Below, piece by piece: positions 53,114-61,559 of a DNA stretch of 64,000 nt (its first letter is position 1; the number at the start of each line of letters is the position of its first letter). The translations under genes were made by a program, and so were the position numbers. The DNA is from Acinetobacter sp. C26M (GTDB lineage: Bacteria > Pseudomonadota > Gammaproteobacteria > Pseudomonadales > Moraxellaceae), in the NCBI RefSeq assembly GCF_023702675.1, contig NZ_CP098478.1, forward strand, positions 682,001 through 746,000, in the 5' to 3' direction. The notes below the pieces were generated by a model. The model saw nothing but the letters and a program-made list of their open reading frames with translations, was not told the origin of the DNA and made no database searches.

Positions 53114-54559
53114 ATGATAGACCTTAAACCCTCCATCAATATCTGGCATGATTTTAAAAGTAACCAAATTGCTGGAATGTGGTTGTTCTTGGGGTCTCGT
53201 CGCTCCTTACGGGTAGTACATCCTTCAATTACCCAACTCATTATCTGGGGTATTCTCGGAGGCTGTACTAACTCTTTGTATAGCTGGTTAGTGGCAGGTC
53301 AAGTCGGAGAGTTTAACTCGCAAGGTTTGATTGGTTACGCACTTTGGCCTTTTATTGCCCTCATTGTGGGTATTTTCCTTTCGCAACGTATGAACCAACC
53401 GCGTTTGATGTTGGTGCCTGCGTTGTTGTGGTTAGTACTTGATACCAATATTTTGCTTTTACAATGCATCATTCAGTATCTTGGCTCAAATGGCTATCTC
53501 AACTTTATTCCTGATAGTATTTATAACGGTTTCTTACCGCCATTGTTTGTGGGGCTATTTGTTTGGCAAAGTCTGGCTGTCATTTGGGTTTTTTCACGCG
53601 CCTTAAACTGGCCGTGGTGGGAACGTGCCTTAGTTTTTGTAGCAACCATTGCGACCATGGTGGTTTGGCAACTTTCAGTGAAAGATCAGCCGATTTGGAA
53701 AGTCGAAGAAACACCGCCTAGTTTTGCCGAAGATGCTTTCTACGCACAAAGCCATTTGCTAGATAAAGCACTTGATCAAATTCAATATGGTGATATTGCT
53801 AAAAGCCACTGGTATTTTATGGGTGTGGCAGGCGATAGCTATGTGGATGTGTTTAAATCTGAAATTGAGCGTATAAGAGAGCAGTTTGATACGCGTTTTG
53901 GAACATTTGGTCGTTCTATTATGCTGATTAATAATCCAGCGACGCGTTTAGAGGTGCCAATTGCATCTAAAACCAGTATGGAATTGGCTTTACGCCGTAT
54001 TGGTCAGCAAATGAATCGTGATAGCGATGTGTTGTTTCTGTATATGACTTCACATGGTGAACGTAATCATTTTGAAATTGAAAATGCGCCCTTGGATTTA
54101 GGTCAAGTTGATCCAAAATGGTTAAGAGAAACACTGGATAAATCTGGGATTCGTTGGCGAGTGATCGTGATTTCAGCCTGTTATTCAGGTAGCTTTATTC
54201 CAGCATTGCAATCACCTGATACCTTAATTATTACCGCTTCTGCTGCGGATAAAACCTCGTTTGGCTGTAACAATGAGGCAGACTATACTTATTTTGGTCG
54301 AGCATTCTTTGATTTGGCAATGCGTGAACAATATTCAATGAAAAAAGCATTTGAGCAAGCCAAACAAACCGTGACCAAGTGGGAGGTGGCACAAGGTGTA
54401 GAGCCTTCTGAACCACAATGGTCTATGGGACGTAATATGGAACTCATGCTACCGCAGCTGGAGCCGTATTTATTCCCAACACAGAATATAGCAACCACAG
54501 ATATTACAAAAACACAGGATGATGAACATGCAGCTACTGCAAAAAAATCGTTGTTTTGA
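53114..54559 (+). CDS. Membrane-anchored C13 (legumain-like) peptidase
   Basis: A 481-residue protein. The N-terminal 200 residues hold about five hydrophobic segments (for example LIIWGILGGCTNSLYSWLVAG, LFVWQSLAVIWVF). The C-terminal domain is a C13/caspase-clan fold: the catalytic His314 in MTSHGE and Cys356 in VISACYSGSF, plus ITASAADKTSFGCNNEADYTYFG. Bacterial C13 members of this build are little studied; eukaryotic ones are legumains and the GPI transamidase Gpi8. Its end overlaps fghA by about 30-40 bases. Cleavage of, or transfer to, envelope proteins is possible, but the substrate is unknown. Confidence 0.85.
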   Translation: MIDLKPSINIWHDFKSNQIAGMWLFLGSRRSLRVVHPSITQLIIWGILGGCTNSLYSWLVAGQVGEFNSQGLIGYALWPFIALIVGIFLSQRMNQPRLMLVPALLWLVLDTNILLLQCIIQYLGSNGYLNFIPDSIYNGFLPPLFVGLFVWQSLAVIWVFSRALNWPWWERALVFVATIATMVVWQLSVKDQPIWKVEETPPSFAEDAFYAQSHLLDKALDQIQYGDIAKSHWYFMGVAGDSYVDVFKSEIERIREQFDTRFGTFGRSIMLINNPATRLEVPIASKTSMELALRRIGQQMNRDSDVLFLYMTSHGERNHFEIENAPLDLGQVDPKWLRETLDKSGIRWRVIVISACYSGSFIPALQSPDTLIITASAADKTSFGCNNEADYTYFGRAFFDLAMREQYSMKKAFEQAKQTVTKWEVAQGVEPSEPQWSMGRNMELMLPQLEPYLFPTQNIATTDITKTQDDEHAATAKKSLF

Positions 54560-55367
54560 GGGTGAGCAACGGATTTATCAGCTTGAATCTCAACATCTGA
54601 AAGGGACGAGCAAGGTTGGGGTATATTTACCGCCTGCTGCCTTAGAAGGAAAAGCATGTTCAGCCTTGTTTTATCTGGCAGGTTTAACCTGTACTGAAGA
54701 TACCTTCGCCATTAAAGCACATGCCCAACGGATGGCTGCTCGATTAAGTCTGATTTTGATTACGCCTGATACTTCTCCACGCGGTGAAGGTGTTGCACAA
54801 GGGGATCATTGGGATATTGGGCAAGGCGCAGGTTTTTATATCAATGCGACGCAACAGCCTTGGGCTGAACATTACCAAATGGAATCTTATTTGGTAGATG
54901 AACTGTATGCCCATGTATTACAAGAGTTTCCAATCATCGAAAGTCAAATTGGTATCTTTGGACATTCGATGGGTGGGCATGGTGCTTTGACCTTGGCGTT
55001 TAAATATCCTGACCAATTTAAATCAGTCTCTGCTTTTGCTCCGATTTGTGCACCAAGTATTTGTCCTTGGGGCGAAAAGGCATTTAGCCAATATCTAGGA
55101 GCAGATCAACAGCAATGGTTAGCGCATGATGCGACTGCATTGGTTCAACAAAACGGCCGAATTTTCGATGAAATTTTGATTGATCAAGGTGTGGATGATC
55201 AGTTTTATGATCAATTAAACCCTGAAAACTTTAAACAAGCCTGCTTGGATGTTGGCCAACATCTGACTTTGCGTTTACATAAGGGTTATGACCACGGTTA
55301 TTACTTTATTCAAAGTTTTATTGATGATCATCTGCAATTTCATGCGATTCAGTTAGAAAAGCAGTAA
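54528..55367 (+). CDS. fghA: S-formylglutathione hydrolase
   Basis: Esterase that finishes glutathione-dependent formaldehyde detoxification. The ATG at 54528 has AGGA nine bases upstream and gives 279 residues (three upstream codons also offer ATG, from 54519). Alpha/beta-hydrolase motifs: FYLAGLTCTEDTF, PDTSPRGEGV, nucleophile elbow GHSMGGHGALTLA, and a late Asp and His (DQGVDDQFY, KGYDHGYYFI). The gene starts inside the C13 peptidase gene, so their translation is probably coupled; the formaldehyde dehydrogenase is not in the window. Confidence 0.93.
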   Translation: MQLLQKNRCFEGEQRIYQLESQHLKGTSKVGVYLPPAALEGKACSALFYLAGLTCTEDTFAIKAHAQRMAARLSLILITPDTSPRGEGVAQGDHWDIGQGAGFYINATQQPWAEHYQMESYLVDELYAHVLQEFPIIESQIGIFGHSMGGHGALTLAFKYPDQFKSVSAFAPICAPSICPWGEKAFSQYLGADQQQWLAHDATALVQQNGRIFDEILIDQGVDDQFYDQLNPENFKQACLDVGQHLTLRLHKGYDHGYYFIQSFIDDHLQFHAIQLEKQ

Positions 55368-55462
55368 GACTATTTTGTAGCCTGTTTGATTATGTGGGTT
55401 AAATTGTTGGGTAGAATAATACTGCTAAATTAGAAGTAAAACTGTGCGATATCTTTTTTAAA

Positions 55463-55486
55463 TTATATGGTAGTTATGCCATATAA
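55463..55486. repeat. Inverted repeat upstream of the HEAT-like gene
   Basis: TTATATGG (55463-55470) and CCATATAA (55479-55486) can form an 8-bp hairpin 24 bases before the next start codon. It may influence translation or bind a regulator; nothing more is visible. Confidence 0.45.
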
Positions 55487-55510
55487 CTGTAGGTAGGAGC
55501 TTTAGTACCC

Positions 55511-55984
55511 ATGGCTGAGTTAATAAAGAGAATTAGAATAACTTACAAAATAAAAATTCTTGGAATGTCTGAAATTGCATTTCCAATAGACATTATATCT
55601 TTATCACGAGAAATTGCTGATCTTAAGTCGACAGAAGATTCACACAAAATAATTGAGGCTTTCAAAGCTCATAAAAATGCTTTTGTGCGTAGGGTCATCG
55701 TCACTGCTATTCGCTTCATGGGACAGAATTCATCTTTAAAATATATCGGCTACCTCCTTGAAAAGATAGAAGATGAAGATGATTGGGTAAAATATGATGT
55801 AGCATGGACACTTGGAGAGCTTGATTGCAATGATAAGAGAGTAATCAACTCTCTAACTCACTTAGCTGAAGAATACTTTCATCTTAGCAAAGAGGAGCTT
55901 GAAAAAATTGAGCCAAATGATGCATGTATTTATGCAAAAAAGCGAGCTGCGGAAAGTCTTCATGAGCTTTCAATGCGCTTCTAG
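55511..55984 (+). CDS. HEAT-repeat-like protein of unknown function
   Basis: A 157-residue, wholly helical protein. The pattern resembles HEAT or PBS-lyase repeats: HKNAFVRRVIVTAIRFMG, then EDDWVKYDVAWTLGELD, then CIYAKKRAAESLHELS. Such proteins bind other proteins; no enzyme motif is present. An AGGAG site lies a little far (about 11 bases) before the ATG. Codon use is more AT- and AGA-rich than its neighbours, and the gene stands alone between fghA and a DUF2218 gene, so recent acquisition is likely. Immunity-protein or regulatory roles are possible guesses only. Confidence 0.7.
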   Translation: MAELIKRIRITYKIKILGMSEIAFPIDIISLSREIADLKSTEDSHKIIEAFKAHKNAFVRRVIVTAIRFMGQNSSLKYIGYLLEKIEDEDDWVKYDVAWTLGELDCNDKRVINSLTHLAEEYFHLSKEELEKIEPNDACIYAKKRAAESLHELSMRF

Positions 55985-56151
55985 CAAGTCGTTTGGGATG
56001 AACGCTTCAGCATACCACCTTAACTTCAACGTTATGGCTTATTGATAAAGATATGACATTAGGTATTTTTCAAAAATTAGATAGCTTTTGGATTAAAAAT
56101 GATTGCTTACAGTTCCATATCCATACAATTTAACTGGAAAAAGTTGCAGGT

Positions 56152-56184
56152 TAAAAAAAGAAGCTCATATGAGCTTCTTTTTTT
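56152..56184. terminator. Terminator at the end of the DUF2218 gene
   Basis: AAGAAGCTC-ATAT-GAGCTTCTT flanked by A- and T-runs. It works in both directions; the DUF2218 stop lies at its edge. Confidence 0.88.
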
Positions 56185-56461
56185 AATGATGCTGCCATTC
56201 AACAATAAATTCTTGTTGTGCCATACGATTTAAATGATCAATAACCACCTGTTCTAGACGAGCAACATCTTCTTGCTGATTTTCAATCAGCACATCTAAG
56301 TGTTGTTCATGTGGCGTAAGAGTTACCGTTGCTGTCGGCATGAAAATTTTTGAATGCAGCTCAGTCTCTAATACTTCAAATTTATGCTTCCAGTGATTCA
56401 CTAAACGTTTACTGATCCGTTTTCCTTCATTTGTCGTGATTTTAGTGCTGCTATTGGTCAT
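56183..56461 (-). CDS. DUF2218 domain protein
   Basis: A 92-residue soluble protein. The order of conserved features matches DUF2218: a basic helix KRISKRLVNHWKHKFEV, a central TVTLTPHEQHLDVLIENQQ, and VVIDHLNRMAQQEFIVEW at the end. The family function is unknown; members often sit near iron- or siderophore-related genes, which is not the case here. It is a single gene, divergent from rpe. Confidence 0.82.
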   Translation of the reverse strand: MTNSSTKITTNEGKRISKRLVNHWKHKFEVLETELHSKIFMPTATVTLTPHEQHLDVLIENQQEDVARLEQVVIDHLNRMAQQEFIVEWQHH

Positions 56462-56641
56462 TCAAAGTCATCCTCTTGTTCTAACGATTAACATAGCAAA
56501 GCTTGCAACAGATAAAAATAGCCTAGATGCAACGTGGTGTTGCAAGTTTGCAATGCCGTAATAATGACTTTGTAACAGACTTAGGCGGTCTAAGTTTGTT
56601 ATAATCAAGGCATTATTTTCTCAGAGTTTGCCAGGTCGTCC

Positions 56642-57328
56642 ATGTCCAAGCCTTATTTAATTGCGCCTTCGATTTTATCTGCTGATTTTGCACGTTTAGG
56701 TGAAGATGTAGAAAAAGTTTTAGCTGCAGGTGCAGACGTTGTGCACTTTGATGTGATGGATAACCACTATGTGCCGAATCTAACCTTTGGTGCTGGTATC
56801 TGCAAGGCACTGAAAAATTATGGCATTAAAGCACCGATTGATGTGCATCTTATGGTTTCACCAGTTGATCGTATGATCGGTGATTTCTTGGAAGCAGGTG
56901 CAGACATTATCACTTTCCATCCTGAAGCAACGGATCATATTGATCGTTCTTTGCAGTTAATCAAATCTGGCGGTGCGAAAGCAGGTTTGGTTTTTAATCC
57001 AGCAACGCCGTTACATCATCTTGATTACGTTTTAGATAAAGTGGATCAAATTTTATTGATGAGCGTAAACCCTGGTTTTGGTGGGCAGAAATTTATTCCG
57101 ATGACTTTGGAAAAGCTGCGTCAAGCACGCAAAATTATTGATGCGAGTGGTCGTGATATTCGTTTAGAGGTTGATGGTGGTGTCGGTCCGGCAAATATCC
57201 GTGAAATTGCCGAAGCAGGTGCCGATATGTTCGTTGCAGGTTCAGCAATTTTTGGTCAACCCGATTATAAAACTGTGATTGACCAAATGCGTGCAGAGTT
57301 GGCAAAAGTTGGTGCAACAGAAATTTAG
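56642..57328 (+). CDS. rpe: Ribulose-phosphate 3-epimerase
   Basis: Interconverts ribulose-5-phosphate and xylulose-5-phosphate in the pentose phosphate pathway. It has 228 residues of a TIM barrel. Motifs: [37 protein letters not shown] with the catalytic Asp and metal His, [20 protein letters not shown], and [12 protein letters not shown] with the second catalytic Asp. It stands alone; the 12-bp repeat array and a terminator follow. Confidence 0.97.
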   Translation: MSKPYLIAPSILSADFARLGEDVEKVLAAGADVVHFDVMDNHYVPNLTFGAGICKALKNYGIKAPIDVHLMVSPVDRMIGDFLEAGADIITFHPEATDHIDRSLQLIKSGGAKAGLVFNPATPLHHLDYVLDKVDQILLMSVNPGFGGQKFIPMTLEKLRQARKIIDASGRDIRLEVDGGVGPANIREIAEAGADMFVAGSAIFGQPDYKTVIDQMRAELAKVGATEI

Positions 57329-57356
57329 TGTTTTCATCCTATTTTTCACATAAGCT

Positions 57357-57413
57357 TGTGGATAACTTTGTTTATAACTGGGTGGATAACCATGTTGATA
57401 AGCAGGTGGATAA
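57357..57413. repeat. 12-bp periodic array of DnaA-box-like 9-mers after rpe
   Basis: Five 9-mers start exactly 12 bases apart (57357, 57369, 57381, 57393, 57405): TGTGGATAA, TGTTTATAA, GGTGGATAA, TGTTGATAA, GGTGGATAA. The first is the complement of the consensus DnaA box TTATCCACA; the others differ at one or two positions. It lies between the rpe stop and its terminator. Confidence 0.75.
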
Positions 57414-57470
57414 GATGTTGTTAAAATAAACAAAATGATTTCAGTTGTTTATATTCACAACAAAATGATG

Positions 57471-57499
57471 AAAAAAGGACAATTTTTTGTCCTTTTTTT
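57471..57499 (+). terminator. Terminator after rpe and the repeat array
   Basis: AAAAAAGGACAA pairs with TTGTCCTTTTTT, followed by further T residues. The rpe transcript would therefore include the 12-bp array. Confidence 0.85.
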
Positions 57500-57697
57500 G
57501 TGCATTAACTTCTTCATTTTGCTTTGTTTTTGCCCATCGATGTCGAAGTGTCGATTCGTTTGATAAAACAGCAGTTTGAGGCGGGTTGGGGATGAATTTA
57601 TCGAAATTCAAACACACAGATCATTGTGTATAACCATAAAAGAAATTATGCTAAGCAGACTAAATTAATTTTTGATGATTGAAACAAGGAATATTAA
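57500..57697. other. Upstream region of the copper cluster
   Basis: About 200 bases between the rpe terminator and the small His/Cys/Met-rich gene. It should hold the promoter of the cop genes. No CopR- or CueR-type dyad was recognised with confidence. Confidence 0.35.
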
Positions 57698-58117
57698 GTG
57701 CAACTCCGCAAGCAATACAAACATCTGTGGTTTGTATTCCTGATGATATTTTTCATCGGGGGAAGCAGTGTGGCTGTTGCAGCAGTTCAAACCCTTCAAT
57801 CTGATCAAACGACCTCTACAACACTTCAAACCATGTCTTGTCATGACCAGCAAATGATGGATCAACATCATCAAATGCCACATGCCCATTCGGGTAATTC
57901 TGTGAAATGTCATGAAGGAATGATGCAAGATACAGTGCACTGTCAGGACTGCAATAGTTCTTCACATTGCCAAACGGTTAATCTTGCTGTGGATCAACAG
58001 ACACCAAGTCTGTCCTCTTCACCTTTTCTAGAGCTCAGTACGCATATTAATACGGCCTATCAGGCTCGACATCTTGCTGGCTATTGGCAAGAGATTTTAC
58101 GCCCTCCTAGAACCTGA
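57698..58117 (+). CDS. Small exported His/Cys/Met-rich protein upstream of copA
   Basis: A 139-residue protein starting with GTG at 57698 and an AAGGA ribosome-binding site. A signal peptide or anchor is at about 10-28 (WFVFLMIFFIGGSSVAVAA). The central part is rich in metal ligands: MSCHDQQMMDQHHQMPHAHSG, then KCHEGMMQDTVHCQDCNSSSHCQ. This suggests a periplasmic copper-binding or copper-sensing role, and the next genes are copA and copB. I do not recognise a named family; it resembles the DUF2946-like small proteins often found before cop genes. It is 76 bases from copA. Confidence 0.75.
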   Translation: MQLRKQYKHLWFVFLMIFFIGGSSVAVAAVQTLQSDQTTSTTLQTMSCHDQQMMDQHHQMPHAHSGNSVKCHEGMMQDTVHCQDCNSSSHCQTVNLAVDQQTPSLSSSPFLELSTHINTAYQARHLAGYWQEILRPPRT

Positions 58118-58193
58118 TCTGTCTTTACAGGCTGTTTCTCTATATCCCAGAGAAACGAGCAATTTGAAAAGTTAACAGATTAGGAAAAATATC

Positions 58194-60092
58194 ATGTCCT
58201 CAAAAATATATGCTGGTGTCATTGCTAGCTTAAGCCTATTGTTTGCACCTTATAGTTTGGCTGCAATTAAAGAATATCATCTGAATATCAATCAAGGCAC
58301 GGTGAATGTCACTGGAAAACCAGTGAAGCGCATCACTGTAAACGGCAAATTTATTGCGCCGCTTTTAGAGTTTGAAGAAGGTGATGAAGCGGTCATTCAT
58401 GTGCATAACCAATTGAAAGATCAAGACACTTCACTGCATTGGCACGGATTGTTGTTACCTGGTTTGATGGATGGTGTGCCTGGTTTTAACGGTTTCAAAG
58501 GCATTAAACCGAATGGTAGTTTTGAGTATCGTTTTAAAGTTCGCCAGAACGGAACTTACTGGTATCACGCACATAGCAAAGGACAGGAGCAAGATGGCTT
58601 ATATGGCGCTTTGGTAATTTATCCGAAAGGCAAACAGCCCGTCGCTGCACATGAAAAGGCTGAACGTGATTATGTGGTGATGTTGTCAGATTTCCATGAA
58701 ACCGAAAGTGACAAGATCATGGCGAATCTGAAAAAGTCTGCTGAGCATTATCAGGACCAACGTGAAACTGTTGGCGATGTCTGGAAACAGATAAAACAGC
58801 AAGGTCTCAAAGCGACGTGGCAAGACCGTTCGATGTGGAATCAGATGCGAATGGCCAAAACTGATTTGGCAGATGTGACGGGTTATACCTATTTAGTCAA
58901 TGGTCAAACACCACAGCAGAATTGGACAGGCGCTTTTAACGCGGGCGAAAAGGTTCGTTTGCGTTTTATTAATGCCTCAGCAATGTCTTTTTTTGATGTA
59001 CGTATTCCAAATTTAAAAATGACTGTGGTCAGTGCCGATGGTCAGCCTGTGAAGCCTGTTCCAGTGGATGAGTTCCGTATTGGTACAGCGGAAACCTATG
59101 ATGTGTTGGTGGAACCTAAGCAGGCGCATTACCAAATTGAAGCAGAGTCAATTGATCGTTCTGGATTTGCAATTGCTTCATTGCACAATAGCGCGATTCC
59201 GAATACACAAAAGGTTCAGATCCCTAAAGCACGTCCACGTGCACTATTGACGATGGAAGATATGGGGATGGATCATGCTTCGCATGGTCAGATGGATATG
59301 AGCAACATGGATCATGGCTCAGATCAGTCAATGAATATGGCCAATATGGATCATAGTCAGCATCAGATGCCACAGGATAAAGCCCAAGTTGCACCGACGC
59401 AACAAGCAGCGATGGATCATAGCTCGCATGAGCAGATGAACATGGCTGATATGGACCACAGTGCACATGCTCAGATGGATATGTCTGTTCCAGTAAGTTC
59501 TGACCATAGCCAGCACCAGATGGTGGCTTCTCCTGAAAAAGGAAATTCAGATACTGTTCAAGGTTGGGCCAATGCTGCAACACCAACAGGTCATAAAGCT
59601 TTAAGTTACGCAGACTTGAAATCATTACAACCACAACCTGACAGCTATAGCCGTCCTGCAGAGCGTGAATTGGTGATTCGTTTGGGCGGCACCATGGAAC
59701 GTTATATCTGGACCATTGATGGGAAGAAATTTAGTGATCCTGACTTTAAGCCTTTAACCGTTCGTTATGGTGAGCGTATTCGTCTTAAGTTTGTCAATGA
59801 CAGTATGATGGCGCATCCGATGCATTTACACGGCATGTTTATGCAATTGGAAAATGGTCAAGCACCGCAAGATATGCCAAATAAACATACTGTTATTGTG
59901 CCACCAGGCAAAACAATTACAACTTTGTTGACTGCGGATGAAATTGGCGAATGGGCAATCCATTGTCATTTGTTGTATCACATGAGTGCGGGCATGATGA
60001 GTAAGTTAATTGTCGCAAATGTTGATGAAAGCAAAGCAGTACCAGCAACATCTGTTCAATCTTCACAAGGAGTGAGCCATGCAAATCACTAA
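58194..60092 (+). CDS. copA: Periplasmic multicopper oxidase CopA
   Basis: Oxidises Cu(I) to the less toxic Cu(II) and binds copper. It has 632 residues. Type 1, 2 and 3 copper sites are visible: HWHGLLLPGLMDG and GTYWYHAHSKGQ in the first domain, HPMHLHGMFMQL and HCHLLYHMSAGM at the C-terminus. Between them, at about 355-430, lies a Met/His-rich region with repeated MDHS/MDM units (MDHASHGQMDMSNMDHG and similar). The signal peptide MSSKIYAGVIASLSLLFAPYSLA is a Sec type with no twin-arginine, which is unusual for this family. It overlaps copB by 14 bases. Confidence 0.95.
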   Translation: MSSKIYAGVIASLSLLFAPYSLAAIKEYHLNINQGTVNVTGKPVKRITVNGKFIAPLLEFEEGDEAVIHVHNQLKDQDTSLHWHGLLLPGLMDGVPGFNGFKGIKPNGSFEYRFKVRQNGTYWYHAHSKGQEQDGLYGALVIYPKGKQPVAAHEKAERDYVVMLSDFHETESDKIMANLKKSAEHYQDQRETVGDVWKQIKQQGLKATWQDRSMWNQMRMAKTDLADVTGYTYLVNGQTPQQNWTGAFNAGEKVRLRFINASAMSFFDVRIPNLKMTVVSADGQPVKPVPVDEFRIGTAETYDVLVEPKQAHYQIEAESIDRSGFAIASLHNSAIPNTQKVQIPKARPRALLTMEDMGMDHASHGQMDMSNMDHGSDQSMNMANMDHSQHQMPQDKAQVAPTQQAAMDHSSHEQMNMADMDHSAHAQMDMSVPVSSDHSQHQMVASPEKGNSDTVQGWANAATPTGHKALSYADLKSLQPQPDSYSRPAERELVIRLGGTMERYIWTIDGKKFSDPDFKPLTVRYGERIRLKFVNDSMMAHPMHLHGMFMQLENGQAPQDMPNKHTVIVPPGKTITTLLTADEIGEWAIHCHLLYHMSAGMMSKLIVANVDESKAVPATSVQSSQGVSHANH

Positions 60093-60975
60093 GCTATCTT
60101 CGAAAATGAAGCGTTATACGCAATTACTGGCGATGGGGGGTGTGGTTACTTCTTTGAGTGCATTTGCGTATGCGCATGAAGGACATGACCAGATGATGCA
60201 AATGGATATGCCAGCCAAATCTAGTATGCCAATGAATACCTCTATGGATCATTCGCAACATCAGAGTTCAACTGTTTCTGTGCACACACAAAATAAAGAT
60301 GAACATGCTGACCATTACAAGGAGCATGGTGGACAAATCTATCAGGCAACACAGCTAGATACACAATGGCTGCTTGATGAAGATGGACAGGGCACGCTCA
60401 AATCCAAATTAAAAACTTGGGTTGGAACCGATGAAAATAAATTATTCATCATTGCGGATTATGCCAAGGCTGAATCAGAAAAGTCTGAACAGAGTCTTGC
60501 GGCACTTTATAGTCGTAATATTGCTGACTTCTGGGATGTACAGGCCGGTGTGAATTACCGTTATAACGCTGAGCGAGAGTTAGATAAGGAACAATTCGAA
60601 GGTGTTGTGGGTTTACATGGTATGGCACCTTATTTCTTTGAAACAGATGCACATGTTTATTTCGGGCAAGATCAGCAATGGCGTTTTGTACTCGAAACTG
60701 AGCGCGATTTATTATTGACTCAAAAGTTGATTATGCAGCCTTATCTGGAAATGGAATGGGTCATTCGAGATGAGTCGAAGTATGCCGCCAAAACAGGTCT
60801 TGCTGATGCAGAAGTAGGGATTAAAACCCGTTATGAAATCGTCAAGAACCGAGTCATGCCTTTTATTGATGTTGGTTATGGCTATAGTAAAGGACGTAAA
60901 GAGACCAATTGGCAAACCGCCAGTGACTCCAAAACGGGTTGGGTCTATGGTGCTGGCCTTTCGCTAAAGTTCTGA
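60079..60975 (+). CDS. copB: Outer-membrane copper resistance protein CopB
   Basis: A 298-residue outer-membrane protein that acts with CopA in copper sequestration or export. The ATG at 60079 has a strong AAGGAG site inside the copA end. A signal peptide is followed by HEGHDQMMQMDMPAKSS and a short His/Met-rich stretch (about 30-85). The CopB domain is next: GGQIYQATQLDTQWLLDEDGQG, LYSRNIADFWDVQAGVNYRY, then barrel strands ending in GAGLSLKF with a C-terminal Phe. A terminator follows after the stop. Confidence 0.94.
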   Translation: MQITKLSSKMKRYTQLLAMGGVVTSLSAFAYAHEGHDQMMQMDMPAKSSMPMNTSMDHSQHQSSTVSVHTQNKDEHADHYKEHGGQIYQATQLDTQWLLDEDGQGTLKSKLKTWVGTDENKLFIIADYAKAESEKSEQSLAALYSRNIADFWDVQAGVNYRYNAERELDKEQFEGVVGLHGMAPYFFETDAHVYFGQDQQWRFVLETERDLLLTQKLIMQPYLEMEWVIRDESKYAAKTGLADAEVGIKTRYEIVKNRVMPFIDVGYGYSKGRKETNWQTASDSKTGWVYGAGLSLKF

Positions 60976-61003
60976 TATTTTGTTTAAAATGTCATTTTTT
61001 CGA

Positions 61004-61037
61004 GATACTGTTGGTTTATACTAACAGTATCTTTTTT
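61004..61037 (+). terminator. Terminator after copB
   Basis: GATACTGTT (61004-61012) pairs with AACAGTATC (61023-61031), followed by TTTTTT. It closes the cop transcript. Confidence 0.88.
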
Positions 61038-61057
61038 GAGTCATTCATGGTGCATAA

Positions 61058-61558
61058 ATGGCTTTAGAACAACAACACAATGCAATAACAGATAAAACAA
61101 ACTCGCATGCCCATCTGAAAGAAAAAACGGAGAGATCATCTTTATCTCAACTTGAGCTGATTCCTGCTGATGGCAGTATGAATGTGAGTTTTTATTATAT
61201 TCCGCATATGAGCAGCCCTGTAGAAGCACAGCGGGTGAGGAAAGCATTAATCCCTTTTTCAGAGCTATTGATTGAGCACTGTATCGATTTAGAAGCACGA
61301 CATTTAGCACTTTATCATCAAGACCCTGTTTCAGAGGTTACGGCAGCATTGCAGCGTTTGAATCTTGGTGCGGAACTACAACAAACCATGCCGCATTATG
61401 AACCAATGGAACTGGCGACCTCTAAACCACAAGTCGCTCAGAATAAATATCAGCAGCAAGATGAAAATCTCTTAAGTCTGATTCAGCAATTTATTTCAAC
61501 TGTTTTAGCACGATTTAAGCAATGGATAAGAGCCTTACAAAATAAACGGGATAAGTAA
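61058..61558 (+). CDS. Protein with a degenerate HMA-like domain
   Basis: A 166-residue soluble protein. Residues about 42-110 (MNVSFYYIPHMSSPVEAQRVRKAL...ALYHQDPVSEVTAALQRLNLGAEL) follow the beta-alpha-beta-beta-alpha-beta pattern of heavy-metal-associated domains. The metal site, normally GMxCxxC, reads HMSSPVE, so both cysteines are missing. The ends are charged or Gln-rich; the C-terminus (LARFKQWIRALQNKRDK) is a basic amphipathic helix that may touch the membrane. It lies just downstream of copB but behind a terminator, and the next gene starts one base after its stop. The HMA likeness is by eye. Confidence 0.7.
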   Translation: MALEQQHNAITDKTNSHAHLKEKTERSSLSQLELIPADGSMNVSFYYIPHMSSPVEAQRVRKALIPFSELLIEHCIDLEARHLALYHQDPVSEVTAALQRLNLGAELQQTMPHYEPMELATSKPQVAQNKYQQQDENLLSLIQQFISTVLARFKQWIRALQNKRDK

Positions 61559-61559
61559 C

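Noticed and set aside
55985..56120. Possible attC-like site or remnant gene after the HEAT-like gene (a 26-codon frame at 56053 and an AACGTT core near 56028)
   Set aside because: The boxes do not fit attC consensus, no integrase or cassette array is near, and the short frame has no support.
57242..57433. Minus-strand frame with a YPPAY/YPPSY-type repeat
   Set aside because: It is the translation of the 12-bp DnaA-box-like array on the other strand, extends into rpe, and has no ribosome-binding site. The DNA period explains the repeat.
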